NCBI GenBank assembly: GCA_910580045.1
Contig: CAJTXF010000040.1
Location: 1-22,701 of the forward strand
DNA: 22,701 nucleotides
From: an uncultured Eubacteriales bacterium
GTDB lineage: Bacteria; Bacillota; Clostridia; Oscillospirales; Acutalibacteraceae
Direction of reading: 5' to 3'
The notes under the pieces were generated by a model. That model was not told the origin of the DNA and made no database searches. It saw nothing but the letters and a program-made list of their open reading frames with translations. Positions 15,676-22,701 of the stretch are shown piece after piece (position 1 is the stretch's first letter; each line of letters opens with the position of its first letter). A program made the position numbers and the translations under genes.

Positions 15676-15879
15676 TTACCTGTCAAAATACGCCGAAACT
15701 TCCTTCAGCTTCTCAATAATGGGCAAATGCTGGGGGCACATTTCCTCACACTGGCCGCACTCGATACAGTCCTTTGCAGCGCCGAAGTTTTTGGTCAGGT
15801 TGGCGTAATTGGCGAAATTCACCGCCCAGCCCTTCTCCTCCAAATGCTCCCGCATATCCTCGTTGTAGAGGGAGAAATA
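15676..15879 (-). pseudogene. Aldo/keto reductase C-terminal stub with FeS motif
   Basis: Reading from 15879 down to the TAA at 15676-15678, the frame gives YFSLYNEDMREHLEEKGWAV, then NYANLTKNFGAAKDCIECGQ and CEEMCPQHLPIIEKLKEV. The CxxCxxxCxxxCP ferredoxin-type cluster with PQHLPI is the hallmark C-terminus of predicted aldo/keto reductases carrying a 4Fe-4S domain, normally about 370-390 residues. Only 67 residues remain and the upstream codon (15880-15882) is a stop. The truncation point coincides with the start of recombinase homology on the other strand, so the rest was lost in a rearrangement. Confidence 0.8.
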
Positions 15880-16451
15880 CTAGCGCTAATGTGCTGGGTA
15901 CGTTGAAACTGCACATCGGCATGGGGTTGGACACCAGTGATACTGAGGATAACAGTTTGGATATCCAGATAAGAATAGCGGAAATTGACGCTGAATTCAA
16001 GGCCATGCTGCAGGCCATAGCTACGGATACCGTTGAAGATTTTGATGAGCAGAGGGCTACAGAACTCATGAACGAAAAAAGCGCACTGGAACAACAACTT
16101 GCTCAGTATGGCAACGTGCAGCAGGAAAAAGAAAATACCAAGTCCCGGCTAGATGAGATTTTTACTATACTGGAAGGGTTAGAAAATCATCCCATGGAGT
16201 ACGATGACCGGCTGGTACGGCAAGTGTTGGAGTGTGTGGTGGTAGAATCCAAAGAAAGTATCAAGGTGATTTTGCGGGAGGATTGGAAGTTGAACAAACA
16301 ATACCGACCTGATGTGAGAGTTCGAATACACCCACCAATTTGCCAAGAATATCTTTTTGGTCGTGCGTTCACAAAGATAAATCCTGAGAAATGGCTTAAC
16401 ACCGACGTTTTTCGGGATTTTTTCTTTTCCCCGGCACGAAGTTTTCCCTAA
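15880..16451 (+). pseudogene. Large serine recombinase, C-terminal fragment
   Basis: About 190 codons from ~15880 read LKLHIGMGLDTSD, a glutamate-rich coiled-coil region (DAEFKAMLQAIATDTVEDFD, then NEKSALEQQLAQ), KSRLDEIFTILEGLENHPME and YDDRLVRQVLECVVVESKES before IKVIL. This is the C-terminal part of the large serine recombinases that integrate and excise Clostridial ICEs, including the coiled coil and the last beta region. The catalytic resolvase domain with its serine, the Recombinase domain and the zinc ribbon are all missing, so it cannot recombine DNA. There is no start codon or ribosome binding site at the left edge; the frame is simply fused to the reductase stub. Large serine recombinase genes usually lie at an element's edge, so this may mark one. 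Confidence 0.8.
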
Positions 16452-16493
16452 ATTTTCTCTTATCAGCTTTTCAATAAACATCACAAAATTTAG

Positions 16494-16522
16494 TTGATAA
16501 ACACGTCTCTGTATGGTATTAT
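16494..16522 (+). promoter_or_regulatory. Promoter of the ABC exporter operon
   Basis: TTGATA at 16494-16499 and TATTAT at 16517-16522 are separated by 17 bases and lie 37 bases before the ATPase start codon. The surrounding sequence is AT-rich. This is a good housekeeping-type promoter by inspection, so the exporter is likely expressed constitutively or controlled by factors not visible here. Confidence 0.65.
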
Positions 16523-16558
16523 AAAACAAAACGTGAGACTATACAAGGGAGAGCCGAG

Positions 16559-17236
16559 ATGAGTGTGTTATCCGCTGAGAACATAAGCTATACATACCAA
16601 AGCAAATATCAGAAAGTCCATGCCCTCTCCCGGATTTCCTGCGATTTTGAAGCGGGCAAATTCTACGCCATCGTCGGCCAGTCCGGGAGTGGAAAGTCCA
16701 CTCTGCTCTCCATGCTGGCCGGGCTGGGCACGCCCGATGAGGGAGAGGTTCTCTTCAAAGGCAAATCCGTGAAGGAGATTGGCAGCGAGTGCCACCGGCG
16801 GGAGAATGTGTCGGTGATTTATCAGGCATTCAACTTGTTCCCAACCTTGAATTTGCTGGAAAACATCATGTATCCCATGCAAATTCAAAAGGGGCCAAAG
16901 GTGGAAGCAAAGTCCCGGGCAGAGGGACTGTTGGGCCTGGTAGGTCTGGGTGATGTGAACCCCCGGAAGCTCCCGGCCATGCTCTCCGGCGGGCAGCAGC
17001 AGAGGGTGGCCATTGCCAGGGCGTTGGCGTCCAGCGCGCCGGTGATTCTGGCGGACGAGCCTACGGGCAATCTGGACTCCGAGAACAGCGAAAATATCAT
17101 TGCCCTGCTGAAGGGGCTGACAAAAAACGAGGGCCGCTGCGTAATCATCGTTACCCATGACTTGGGGATAGCTGGGCAGGCTGATGTGGTTTACAGGATG
17201 AGGGATGGGAGATTGGAGGGCACGGAGGTTGCATAA
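16559..17236 (+). CDS. ABC exporter ATP-binding protein (MacB/LolD-type)
   Basis: The 225-residue nucleotide-binding protein has Walker A GQSGSGKST (about residues 40-48), a Q-loop at YQAFNLFPTLN, the signature LSGGQQQRVAIARAL, Walker B VILADEPTGNLDS and the switch histidine in IIVTHD. This is full length with all catalytic residues. The ADEPTGNLDS form and short size place it in the LolD/MacB/FtsE branch, which powers FtsX-like permeases in export of peptides or lipoproteins, or in mechanotransmission, not nutrient uptake. AGGGAG lies just upstream of the ATG. The two permeases that follow in the same direction, after a 215-base gap containing a hairpin, are the obvious partners. Confidence 0.93.
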   Translation: MSVLSAENISYTYQSKYQKVHALSRISCDFEAGKFYAIVGQSGSGKSTLLSMLAGLGTPDEGEVLFKGKSVKEIGSECHRRENVSVIYQAFNLFPTLNLLENIMYPMQIQKGPKVEAKSRAEGLLGLVGLGDVNPRKLPAMLSGGQQQRVAIARALASSAPVILADEPTGNLDSENSENIIALLKGLTKNEGRCVIIVTHDLGIAGQADVVYRMRDGRLEGTEVA

Positions 17237-17356
17237 GAAACCCTTTGCTCTGCCCATAAAGACGCCGCTTGGTTACTGCTTCTGCGAAACCGCAAGAAAT
17301 GAAATAGCCCGTGCCGGCAGAGAATCGCTCGAATATATTAGAAGCATTTTGAATTG

Positions 17357-17389
17357 AAAGTGGCAAGATTAGGTTCTTCTTGCCGCTTT
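17357..17389 (+). other. Stable intercistronic hairpin
   Basis: AAAGTGGCAAGA at 17357-17368 pairs with TCTTGCCGCTTT at 17378-17389 (12 pairs, one of them G-U) across a 9-base loop. It lies in the 215-base gap between the exporter ATPase and the first permease. The sequence after it (ACATCTATC) is not a T-tract, so it is a poor intrinsic terminator. It may stabilise the ATPase mRNA or mark an RNA-processing site. Confidence 0.45.
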
Positions 17390-17451
17390 ACATCTATCAT
17401 CTGCTTATGTATCCTGGAGTCCATTTGAAAACTTGAGGGATGTGATTTGTC

Positions 17452-18660
17452 ATGTTTACTTTGCGCGAGGCAATCCGCAGTCTGAGCCACAACCGGAGCC
17501 GCAGTGTCCTGCTTTTGCTCTGCGCCGCCCTGCTGTGCGGCTGCATGGCATTCTATCTGGGCAACATCCGCGCCAACGAGGAGGCTTTGGAGCGCCTGGC
17601 CATGACCACGCCTGTCAAGGTTTGGGTGGCCAGCGAAAACGGGGAGCGCTCCTCTCCCCTGAACATCATGGAGCGGCACATGGAGGCTTTCACCGGAAAT
17701 CCGTATTTGACGGATTTCAACGTGACGGCCCTGGGCGCTGCCGCTCTGAGCCAAGAGGCACGGACTCAGGAGCCCTTTACCGGGGGCGACGCGAAAATAA
17801 CCGCAGTGAACAGTATAGAGATTCTTCAGGAATTGGGGCTGGAATGCAGCTTTGCCGGTGGATACGATGGCTCATTCCTTTCGGGTGACCAGCCCCTGTG
17901 CATGATGGAGCAGACGGCTATGGAGGGCCTTGGCCTTAGTCTGGGAGATGAGCTCACCCTGCCGGTATATTTTGTCCGAATGCGCCCGGGCGGGGTGATG
18001 GAATTCCTCCCTCTGGGGGAGCAGAGTCTGACTCTGGCGGGCAGCTGCACCGGCGCAGACAGCGCCCAGACTTTCTATGTGCCGGTAAACTGGCTGTTCC
18101 AAACCGCTAAGGCGGCAGGACAGGAATTTGCCTACAGCAGCTGCAGCGCCATGGTGAAGGACCCTCGTCAGCTCAACAGCTTTAAGGCGACGGTGGAGTC
18201 CATGGCCTTTTTGGATGTGGATTCGGAATCCTATGACGAGTTCAACGGCGCCACTCTCCTGGTAGATGACAGGAACTTTATCGCCGCCGCGGAACCTCTG
18301 GGAAAGAATATCACCTCTTTCCGGGGATTCCTGCTGCCGTTCTTCGGGCTGATTACCGTCCTTGTGATGTTGGTGATTTTCCTGATTCTCCGGGGCTCCC
18401 GCCGGGATATGGCCATTGCTGTGTCCTTGGGCAGGCCCAAGGTTCTGACAGCGCTGTCCAGCTTCCTTGCGGCTTTGGCCGCAGAGGCTGTGGGCTGCCT
18501 GCTGGCCCTGCCGGTGATTTTGTTGGGAGCGGGGTTGTCCTTTGCCGGGGGACTGGCCGTGTGCGGGGGTTTCCTGCTCTGCGCCGCTGTGGGGAACGCC
18601 TTGGGGCTTCTGCTCCTGCTGCGCTTTGACGTGATGGCCCTGCTCATCGCCGCAGAATAG
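17452..18660 (+). CDS. ABC exporter permease, FtsX-like (subunit 1)
   Basis: The 402-residue protein has one N-terminal membrane helix (SVLLLLCAALLCGCMAFYLG, about residues 19-38), an extracytoplasmic region of about 245 residues, and three C-terminal helices starting at FLLPFFGLITVLVMLVIFLI (about 290), in the 335-365 region and to about 395. This one-plus-three topology is that of MacB/FtsX-family permeases, and the short cytoplasmic stretch LRGSRRDMAIAVSLGRPK between helices 2 and 3 is typical of the family. GAGGGATG precedes the ATG. It would act with the upstream ATPase and the larger permease that begins 12 bases after its stop. The substrate is unknown; adjacent sensory or resistance genes that would suggest a peptide antibiotic are absent. 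Confidence 0.82.
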   Translation: MFTLREAIRSLSHNRSRSVLLLLCAALLCGCMAFYLGNIRANEEALERLAMTTPVKVWVASENGERSSPLNIMERHMEAFTGNPYLTDFNVTALGAAALSQEARTQEPFTGGDAKITAVNSIEILQELGLECSFAGGYDGSFLSGDQPLCMMEQTAMEGLGLSLGDELTLPVYFVRMRPGGVMEFLPLGEQSLTLAGSCTGADSAQTFYVPVNWLFQTAKAAGQEFAYSSCSAMVKDPRQLNSFKATVESMAFLDVDSESYDEFNGATLLVDDRNFIAAAEPLGKNITSFRGFLLPFFGLITVLVMLVIFLILRGSRRDMAIAVSLGRPKVLTALSSFLAALAAEAVGCLLALPVILLGAGLSFAGGLAVCGGFLLCAAVGNALGLLLLLRFDVMALLIAAE

Positions 18661-18671
18661 GAGGAAGAAAA

Positions 18672-20663
18672 ATGTTAAAAAACAGTCTAAAGCAGCTTAT
18701 CCGCCAGCCGGTGAAATGCCTGATATTCTTCTTGCTCCTGACTGCCGCTACAGCCTTGGTGATAGTGGGGCTGGTCCTGTCTATGGAGAGCGCACAGCGC
18801 ATCCAGGCGGTAGAGGATAACTATACCACCATCGGCACGGTGCATCAGGGCCCAGTGGGCACGGATGTGAGTACCTCTTACACCACATGCTGGGGCGCGT
18901 CCTTTGATAAAACGGAGGTCTCCGCCCCGGCCATTCCTCTTGAGGTGCTGAACTTCCCCGGTGCGGACTACGTGATTCCGCCGGAAAAGAGGCCCTATTT
19001 CATCTCCTATCTGCCGGAATTGAACCATCAGGAGTACAATACTGTGGACAGGCATATCTTGGAGTTCACCCCTGTCGCTCCCTTTGAGGAGGGCGCTCCT
19101 ACAGAGGTGGAGGTTACAAGGGTCTTTTCCAGCGATATCAACGAGTACAGCGCCAATATCCGGGGCGGAAACTGCCCGGATAAGTCCATGCAGGCGGGGG
19201 ACCGGTTCTGGTTCTGCCAGTGCTATGGAGATACGCCGGTCTACCCCCTGGAGCAGGGGGAGAAGTATGTGGCCAACCTGTTCCTCTACCGCCGGTGCAA
19301 TGTTCACGACGTGCCGGAGTACGGCCTCTATCGGGGCGTGGACTCTGCCCAGTGCGACATAAACGGCAGCCTGATCGACCACGGGGCGTTTCCCAATAAC
19401 ACGGATATTTATGGGGAGCGGAAAGAGCCCCAGCAGATGCTCCTGCGCCAGGTGGACGAGGACTTCTACCAGCCGGGGCATATGGGAGAGATTTACGAAA
19501 AATGGGCAGGTTTTTACGAGATGGAGCCCCATCTTTTCCTTAGTACCTGCACCAACAGCTTGGACTTACTGCCCTCCTGGCACACCGGGCTCAGCAGGCT
19601 GAGCCGGGGGAGGGAGATTACCCCAGAGGAGTTTGCCTCCGGCGCGGCGGTGTGCATGATTCATGAATCTGCTGCCATGCAGAATCTTTTGAACATAGGC
19701 GACAAAATCAATCTGCCTCTGCTCTGCGCCTATAACGGGAGCCTGAATGGCGTCTTCCCCAACGAGGTCAGCCTCTTGGACGCAGACGGCAATTTCTACG
19801 AGCCCTTCTGGGAGCAGGAATATGAGATAGTAGGTATGTACACCGGCGTACCGAGAGGCGGCGAGGACCTGGTAGGGGATATGTTCATCATTCCCACTAA
19901 ATCCATTGGGGCCAGTTGGGAGAATCATCTCATGCACTTTGGGCCTATGGACAAGGGTACCACCTCTTTCCAAATTGAGAACGGGACCATCCAACAGTTT
20001 GACCAGGCCCTGCGGGAGGCTGTGCCTGAGGCAGCTAGGCTCACCATTACTTACGATGATCTGGGGTATTCGGAGATAATGAGCGCGCTGAATTCCAGCC
20101 GTAACATAGCCCTTCTGCTGCTGTTTTCCAGCTTGCTGGCGGCTTTGGGTATCATTGCTCTGCTGCTGTACTTTTTCGTGGTGCGGGAAAAGAAGCGCAC
20201 CGCAGTGGAGCGGAGCCTGGGTATGTCGAAGCGGCAGTGCCGGGTATCGCTGCTGTCCGGTATGCTCATTATGGCCATGCTGGCGGTGGCATTGGGCAGC
20301 TTCTGCGGCAATCTGGCGGTGAAAACTCTGGACAGCACAAAAGTTTCTCAAAGTGATTCTGCCGGGGCCTCTCCTGAGGAGTCCAGCTCAGCAGTGGAGG
20401 AATCCGGAGAGGACGGGGAGAGCGCAGAAGCGCAGGATGCGCTCCAAACGGATGGCGAGTATGTGTACAGCACACGGTACAGCTTCTCCGCTGCCAGCGA
20501 GCGAACTCTGGAGAGCGCTGACGCAGATGTACAGATTCCACGGTTTGTGTACTTGTCAGTACCGGCAGGCGTATGGCTTGTGGTTTTGAGCTTCAGCCTT
20601 CTGCTGCTGACCCGCAGTTTTAGAACGGAGCCAATCTGCCTGCTCAGCTCTAAGGGGCAGTAA
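18672..20663 (+). CDS. ABC exporter permease, FtsX-like (subunit 2, large)
   Basis: The 663-residue protein has a first membrane helix at about 17-38 (CLIFFLLLTAATALVIVGLV), a very large extracytoplasmic region of about 430 residues, helices near 475-500 (LLLLFSSLLAALGIIALLLY) and 522-542, then an extracytoplasmic loop of about 75 residues very rich in Ser and Glu, and a last helix near 630-650. The motif EKKRTAVERSLGMSKRQCRV after helix 2 is a hallmark of FtsX/MacB-type permeases. AGGAGG lies 8 bases before the ATG and the gene follows subunit 1 by 11 bases, so the two subunits probably form a heterodimer. The extra-large outer domain contains several cysteines and suggests binding of a bulky substrate or of an exported partner protein. 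Confidence 0.82.
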   Translation: MLKNSLKQLIRQPVKCLIFFLLLTAATALVIVGLVLSMESAQRIQAVEDNYTTIGTVHQGPVGTDVSTSYTTCWGASFDKTEVSAPAIPLEVLNFPGADYVIPPEKRPYFISYLPELNHQEYNTVDRHILEFTPVAPFEEGAPTEVEVTRVFSSDINEYSANIRGGNCPDKSMQAGDRFWFCQCYGDTPVYPLEQGEKYVANLFLYRRCNVHDVPEYGLYRGVDSAQCDINGSLIDHGAFPNNTDIYGERKEPQQMLLRQVDEDFYQPGHMGEIYEKWAGFYEMEPHLFLSTCTNSLDLLPSWHTGLSRLSRGREITPEEFASGAAVCMIHESAAMQNLLNIGDKINLPLLCAYNGSLNGVFPNEVSLLDADGNFYEPFWEQEYEIVGMYTGVPRGGEDLVGDMFIIPTKSIGASWENHLMHFGPMDKGTTSFQIENGTIQQFDQALREAVPEAARLTITYDDLGYSEIMSALNSSRNIALLLLFSSLLAALGIIALLLYFFVVREKKRTAVERSLGMSKRQCRVSLLSGMLIMAMLAVALGSFCGNLAVKTLDSTKVSQSDSAGASPEESSSAVEESGEDGESAEAQDALQTDGEYVYSTRYSFSAASERTLESADADVQIPRFVYLSVPAGVWLVVLSFSLLLLTRSFRTEPICLLSSKGQ

Positions 20664-20707
20664 CAGACGGACGAGACGCTGTTAATTCTTGACTTTGCTA
20701 TGTTTTG

Positions 20708-20740
20708 CCGCAGGTGCAGCTTTGCATCTGCGGTTAGTTT
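20708..20740 (+). terminator. Intrinsic terminator of the ABC exporter operon
   Basis: CCGCAGGTGCA at 20708-20718 pairs with TGCATCTGCGG at 20723-20733 (11 pairs, one of them G-U) across the tight loop GCTT, followed by TTAGTTTTGTGTTT. It lies 45 bases after the second permease stop codon, where an operon terminator is expected. Confidence 0.75.
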
Positions 20741-21002
20741 TGTGTTTGAAGTCTTTGGCGGGAGCCGCTGAAACCCGCTGCCTGCCGCTTGCAGGGGAAG
20801 CACTGTGTCCAGTGAGCTGCTGTATATGGAAAGGGGGATAAGCAGAGGCTTTGACTGAGGTGGCTTGTATTGAGATTTATAGCCATTGTGCCTGGCGCAG
20901 AGCAGCCAGCGCCTTTATTAGGCGGATATTTCCAATGCAGGATGGCCAGAGGACTGGGACCGCTCTATGCCCGGAGGTCTTGGAGAGCCGCCTGCTCTTA
21001 TG

Positions 21003-21161
21003 CCAAAAAGTACACTTTTTGAAAGAATGCAGCCACGCGAATTGTTATATATATATTTTATCATAAACGCAGGGGGTTTTCAAGTGTAATAATAAAAATT
21101 TTGTGAAAAAGCGCCACAGCGTTTCCCTTGCAGTCGAACTTTCAAAAAGTGTAGCTTTTGG
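21003..21161. repeat. 23-base imperfect inverted repeat pair, 159-base unit
   Basis: The segment 21003-21025 (beginning CCAAAAAGTACACTTTTTG and ending GAAAG) is the reverse complement of 21139-21161 at 21 of 23 positions. The arms are 113 bases apart and enclose AT-rich DNA. Each arm also contains its own near-palindrome, AAAAAGTACACTTTTT in the left arm. The layout suits a small non-autonomous transposable unit (MITE-like) or a pair of regulator sites upstream of the leucine-rich-repeat gene. No clear target-site duplication was seen next to the arms. Confidence 0.6.
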
Positions 21162-21193
21162 AGAGTTCAGCCAGCAGAAAGAGGCGAAATGGT

Positions 21194-22701
21194 ATGTACA
21201 AAAAACTCTTAGCCCTGCTGCTGTCCCTTTTGCTGACAGCAGCGCCAGTGACGGCCTTTGCTGTTGAGAGCGAAATGCCGCCCTCAGGTCCCGGCACAGG
21301 TACCAGCGAGGGGAGCGGCTCCAGCCCCGCTCCTGAACCCACAGAGGAGCCTGCCCCCTCGCCCACAGAGGAGCCAGCTCCCTCGCCCACAGAGGAGCCC
21401 ACAACGCCGGCTCCGGAAGTCACGCCGACCCCGGAGCCGCCCAAAGGCAATATCAAATGGAAGCTGCGGGGCCCATGGCTCTATGTCAGCGGAAGCGATG
21501 TGGTTGACGATTCCTATCCGGGAGACAGGGAGGGGATAACAGGGATAAATTTCACACCTTTTCAGATAACCGGGATTGCCTCCAATGCTTTGGTGTTTCC
21601 CAATCTGACCATAATCAAATTCAATGGCACCAAGGCTGACTGGAGAAAGCTCAGCATAGCCAGAGACGCCATCGCGCCAGGCATGAGGATTGAATTCAGC
21701 GATGGAAAGTTCATTCTCTTCGACGGGGACGCCACCCCGCCGCCCACCTCCGGCACTGTTCAGGGGGTGGAATGGGCGATAGAAGATAAAACACCCGGAG
21801 GGGCGCCTAAGCCCATCTCTCTCACCCTGCGGGCCACAGATGCCAGCAACGGCACCCTGGCCTGTGATAAGGCAGAGGATTACCCCTGGGACGCTTTCCG
21901 GGAGCAAATCACCTCTGTGGTGGTGCCGGAAAACATCACCGTCCTGGGCAATGATATTTTTGCGGGCTGCACCGCGCTGAACAGCGTCCAGCTGCCGCAG
22001 GGCCTGAAGACCATTGGAAACAATGCTTTTTCGGGCTGCAGCGCTCTGATGCAAATCCAGCTGCCCGAGTCTCTGGAAGTGATTGGCAGCGGCGCTTTTC
22101 AGGGCCTTAGGAGGCTGACGAAAATCGACTTCCCCTCTGGGCTGAAAGAGATTGGCAGCCAGGCTTTTTCAAAGACACGCCTAACCACTGTCACGCTTCC
22201 ACTATCACTGGAAAAACTGGAGGATGGTGTCTTTTCCAGCTGCACTAAGCTGGAAGAGGTCAAGCTCCCGCCGAACCTAAAGGAGATTGGCGACAGCTGC
22301 TTTTCGCTCTGCTCTAATCTGGCGGCCATCGAGTTTCCCGAGTCCCTGGAAAAAATTGGTGCAAGCGCTTTCTCCAGCTGCTCTGCCCTGACCAGCATCC
22401 ATTTCCCCGCCTCTCTCACTTCCATCGGGGACAACGCCTTTTTCGGGTGCAAAGGGCTGACTCAGGTGGGGCTCCAGGGCGCGGAGGAAGAACCCAAGCC
22501 TGCCCTGGCCCAGGCCAGCGCACGGTATTATAGCTCCGCCCAATCTGCCGCGGAGTCCGGCGGGGAGAGCACAGAGCCGGGCGGGGAAGATACAGAGCCC
22601 TCAGAACCTGAACAGCCAACTCCTGAGCCGCCCCCAGAGCCAACTCCAGAGCCGACCCCAGAGCCGACCCCAGAGCCAACTCCTGAGCCGACCCCTGAAC
22701 C
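21194..22701 (+). CDS. Secreted BspA-like leucine-rich-repeat protein, partial
   Basis: The frame is open from the ATG at 21194 to the window edge (502 codons), so the 3' end is missing. Residues 1-24 (MYKKLLALLLSLLLTAAPVT plus AFAV) are a classical signal peptide. A Pro/Glu/Thr/Ser-rich linker with two PAPSPTEE units follows (about 30-75), then a compact domain with KLRGPWLYVSGSD. Eight tandem 22-23 residue repeats (about 242-424) follow the pattern LPxxLxxIGxxAFxGCxxLxx-(I/V), the LRR_5 type of Treponema/Bacteroides BspA. After the repeats, a PEPT/PTPEP stalk begins at about residue 475. BspA-like proteins are exposed on the surface and bind host or matrix proteins or other bacteria. AGAGG lies about 9 bases before the ATG. 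An anchor such as LPxTG or SLH would lie beyond the window. Confidence 0.9.
   Translation, partial: MYKKLLALLLSLLLTAAPVTAFAVESEMPPSGPGTGTSEGSGSSPAPEPTEEPAPSPTEEPAPSPTEEPTTPAPEVTPTPEPPKGNIKWKLRGPWLYVSGSDVVDDSYPGDREGITGINFTPFQITGIASNALVFPNLTIIKFNGTKADWRKLSIARDAIAPGMRIEFSDGKFILFDGDATPPPTSGTVQGVEWAIEDKTPGGAPKPISLTLRATDASNGTLACDKAEDYPWDAFREQITSVVVPENITVLGNDIFAGCTALNSVQLPQGLKTIGNNAFSGCSALMQIQLPESLEVIGSGAFQGLRRLTKIDFPSGLKEIGSQAFSKTRLTTVTLPLSLEKLEDGVFSSCTKLEEVKLPPNLKEIGDSCFSLCSNLAAIEFPESLEKIGASAFSSCSALTSIHFPASLTSIGDNAFFGCKGLTQVGLQGAEEEPKPALAQASARYYSSAQSAAESGGESTEPGGEDTEPSEPEQPTPEPPPEPTPEPTPEPTPEPTPEPTPE
21350..21397 (+). repeat. Two 24-base tandem repeats (PAPSPTEE)
   Basis: Units at 21350-21373 and 21374-21397 differ only at two third-codon positions and encode PAPSPTEE twice. 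They form part of the flexible linker after the signal peptide of the leucine-rich-repeat protein. The near identity suggests recent duplication by slippage. Confidence 0.75.
21917..22465 (+). repeat. Eight LRR_5 repeats of about 69 bases
   Basis: Seven units of 23 codons and one of 22 fill exactly this interval. Each has a core such as LPQGLKTIGNNAFSGCSAL. The fourth unit lacks one residue and the cysteine of the AFxGC motif (AFSKTRL). Unit sequences have diverged at the DNA level, so the array is old, in contrast to the proline-rich linkers on each side. Confidence 0.85.
22616..22701 (+). repeat. 12-base tandem repeats encoding a PTPEP stalk
   Basis: Near-identical units of the form CCAACTCCAGAG or CCGACCCCAGAG repeat to the window edge and encode (PTPE)n with one PPPE variant. 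Such stalks usually span the peptidoglycan. The repeats are highly similar, so copy number is likely to vary between strains and the assembly could be imprecise here. Confidence 0.8.

Larger units (their letters stand above)
20664..21193. other. 530-base gap with terminator and inverted repeat
   Basis: No gene is evident. It contains the exporter terminator at 20708-20740, GC-rich sequence without a convincing frame to about 21000, and an AT-rich core (a TATATATATATTTTATC run near 21045-21062 and an AATAATAAAAATTTT run near 21088). The AT-rich core is enclosed by the inverted repeats at 21003-21025 and 21139-21161. It probably carries the promoter of the leucine-rich-repeat protein gene, but I could not place its boxes with confidence. 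Confidence 0.6.

Noticed and set aside
15774..15879. 5' part of the plus-strand frame leading into the recombinase tail
   Set aside because: This part is antisense to the aldo/keto reductase stub, whose ferredoxin motif is unmistakable. Recombinase similarity begins only near 15880.
1..22701. CRISPR arrays, tRNA or rRNA genes, riboswitches
   Set aside because: No regularly spaced direct repeats, no cloverleaf-type sequence, and no known aptamer core noticed on reading both strands. A covariance-model scan would be needed to exclude small RNAs.

Overview
The window looks like a chromosomal stretch from an anaerobic gut Firmicute of the class Clostridia, perhaps an Oscillospiraceae/Eubacteriales member. 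The reasons are AGGAGG-type ribosome binding sites, a YesM/YesN-type two-component pair, a CUT1-like sugar transporter without its own ATPase, a BspA-like leucine-rich-repeat surface protein, and debris of integrative elements of the kind common in gut Clostridia. The family-level placement is a guess. I ran no similarity searches; family calls rest on motifs visible in the translations.

Left part (1-3418). Positions 1-578 hold no convincing gene. The first ~55 bases resemble the terminus of an IS256-like insertion sequence leaving the window. A TetR-type regulator (minus, 579-1139) is divergent from a MATE-type efflux pump (plus, from 1314) with a strong sigma-A-like promoter between them. 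The pump is broken: its coding sequence stops matching around 2165. From there to about 3418 the minus strand is a patchwork of at least four decayed fragments of integrative/conjugative-element genes: a relaxase, a large DNA helicase/methylase-type protein, a TnpV tail and a reverse transcriptase. They are damaged by in-frame stops and a one-base deletion.

Central part (3416-15411). This is an intact carbohydrate-use locus. A histidine kinase and an AraC-type response regulator (minus, overlapping genes) are divergent from a plus-strand series: a lipoprotein sugar-binding protein, a hairpin with T-tract, two permeases, a GH106-like glycoside hydrolase, and a GH127 (beta-L-arabinofuranosidase family) enzyme with its cysteine/zinc motif intact. 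The likely scheme is that the kinase senses an oligosaccharide outside the cell, the regulator activates the divergent operon, the transporter imports the sugar, and the two enzymes, which lack signal peptides, cut it in the cytoplasm. Arabinose- and rhamnose-containing plant glycans are the best substrate guess.

Right boundary (15412-16451). A terminator-like hairpin is followed by the C-terminal stub of an aldo/keto reductase with a ferredoxin-like motif (minus). This is fused at 15880 to the C-terminal third of a large serine recombinase (plus). The sugar locus is therefore bracketed by two mobile-element scars.

Right part (16452-22701). A promoter drives a MacB/LolD-type ABC exporter made of an ATPase and two dissimilar FtsX-like permeases (402 and 663 residues). 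A terminator follows, then a 530-base gap containing a 23-base imperfect inverted repeat. The window ends inside a secreted BspA-like leucine-rich-repeat protein with proline-rich stalks. No tRNA, rRNA or CRISPR array was seen.
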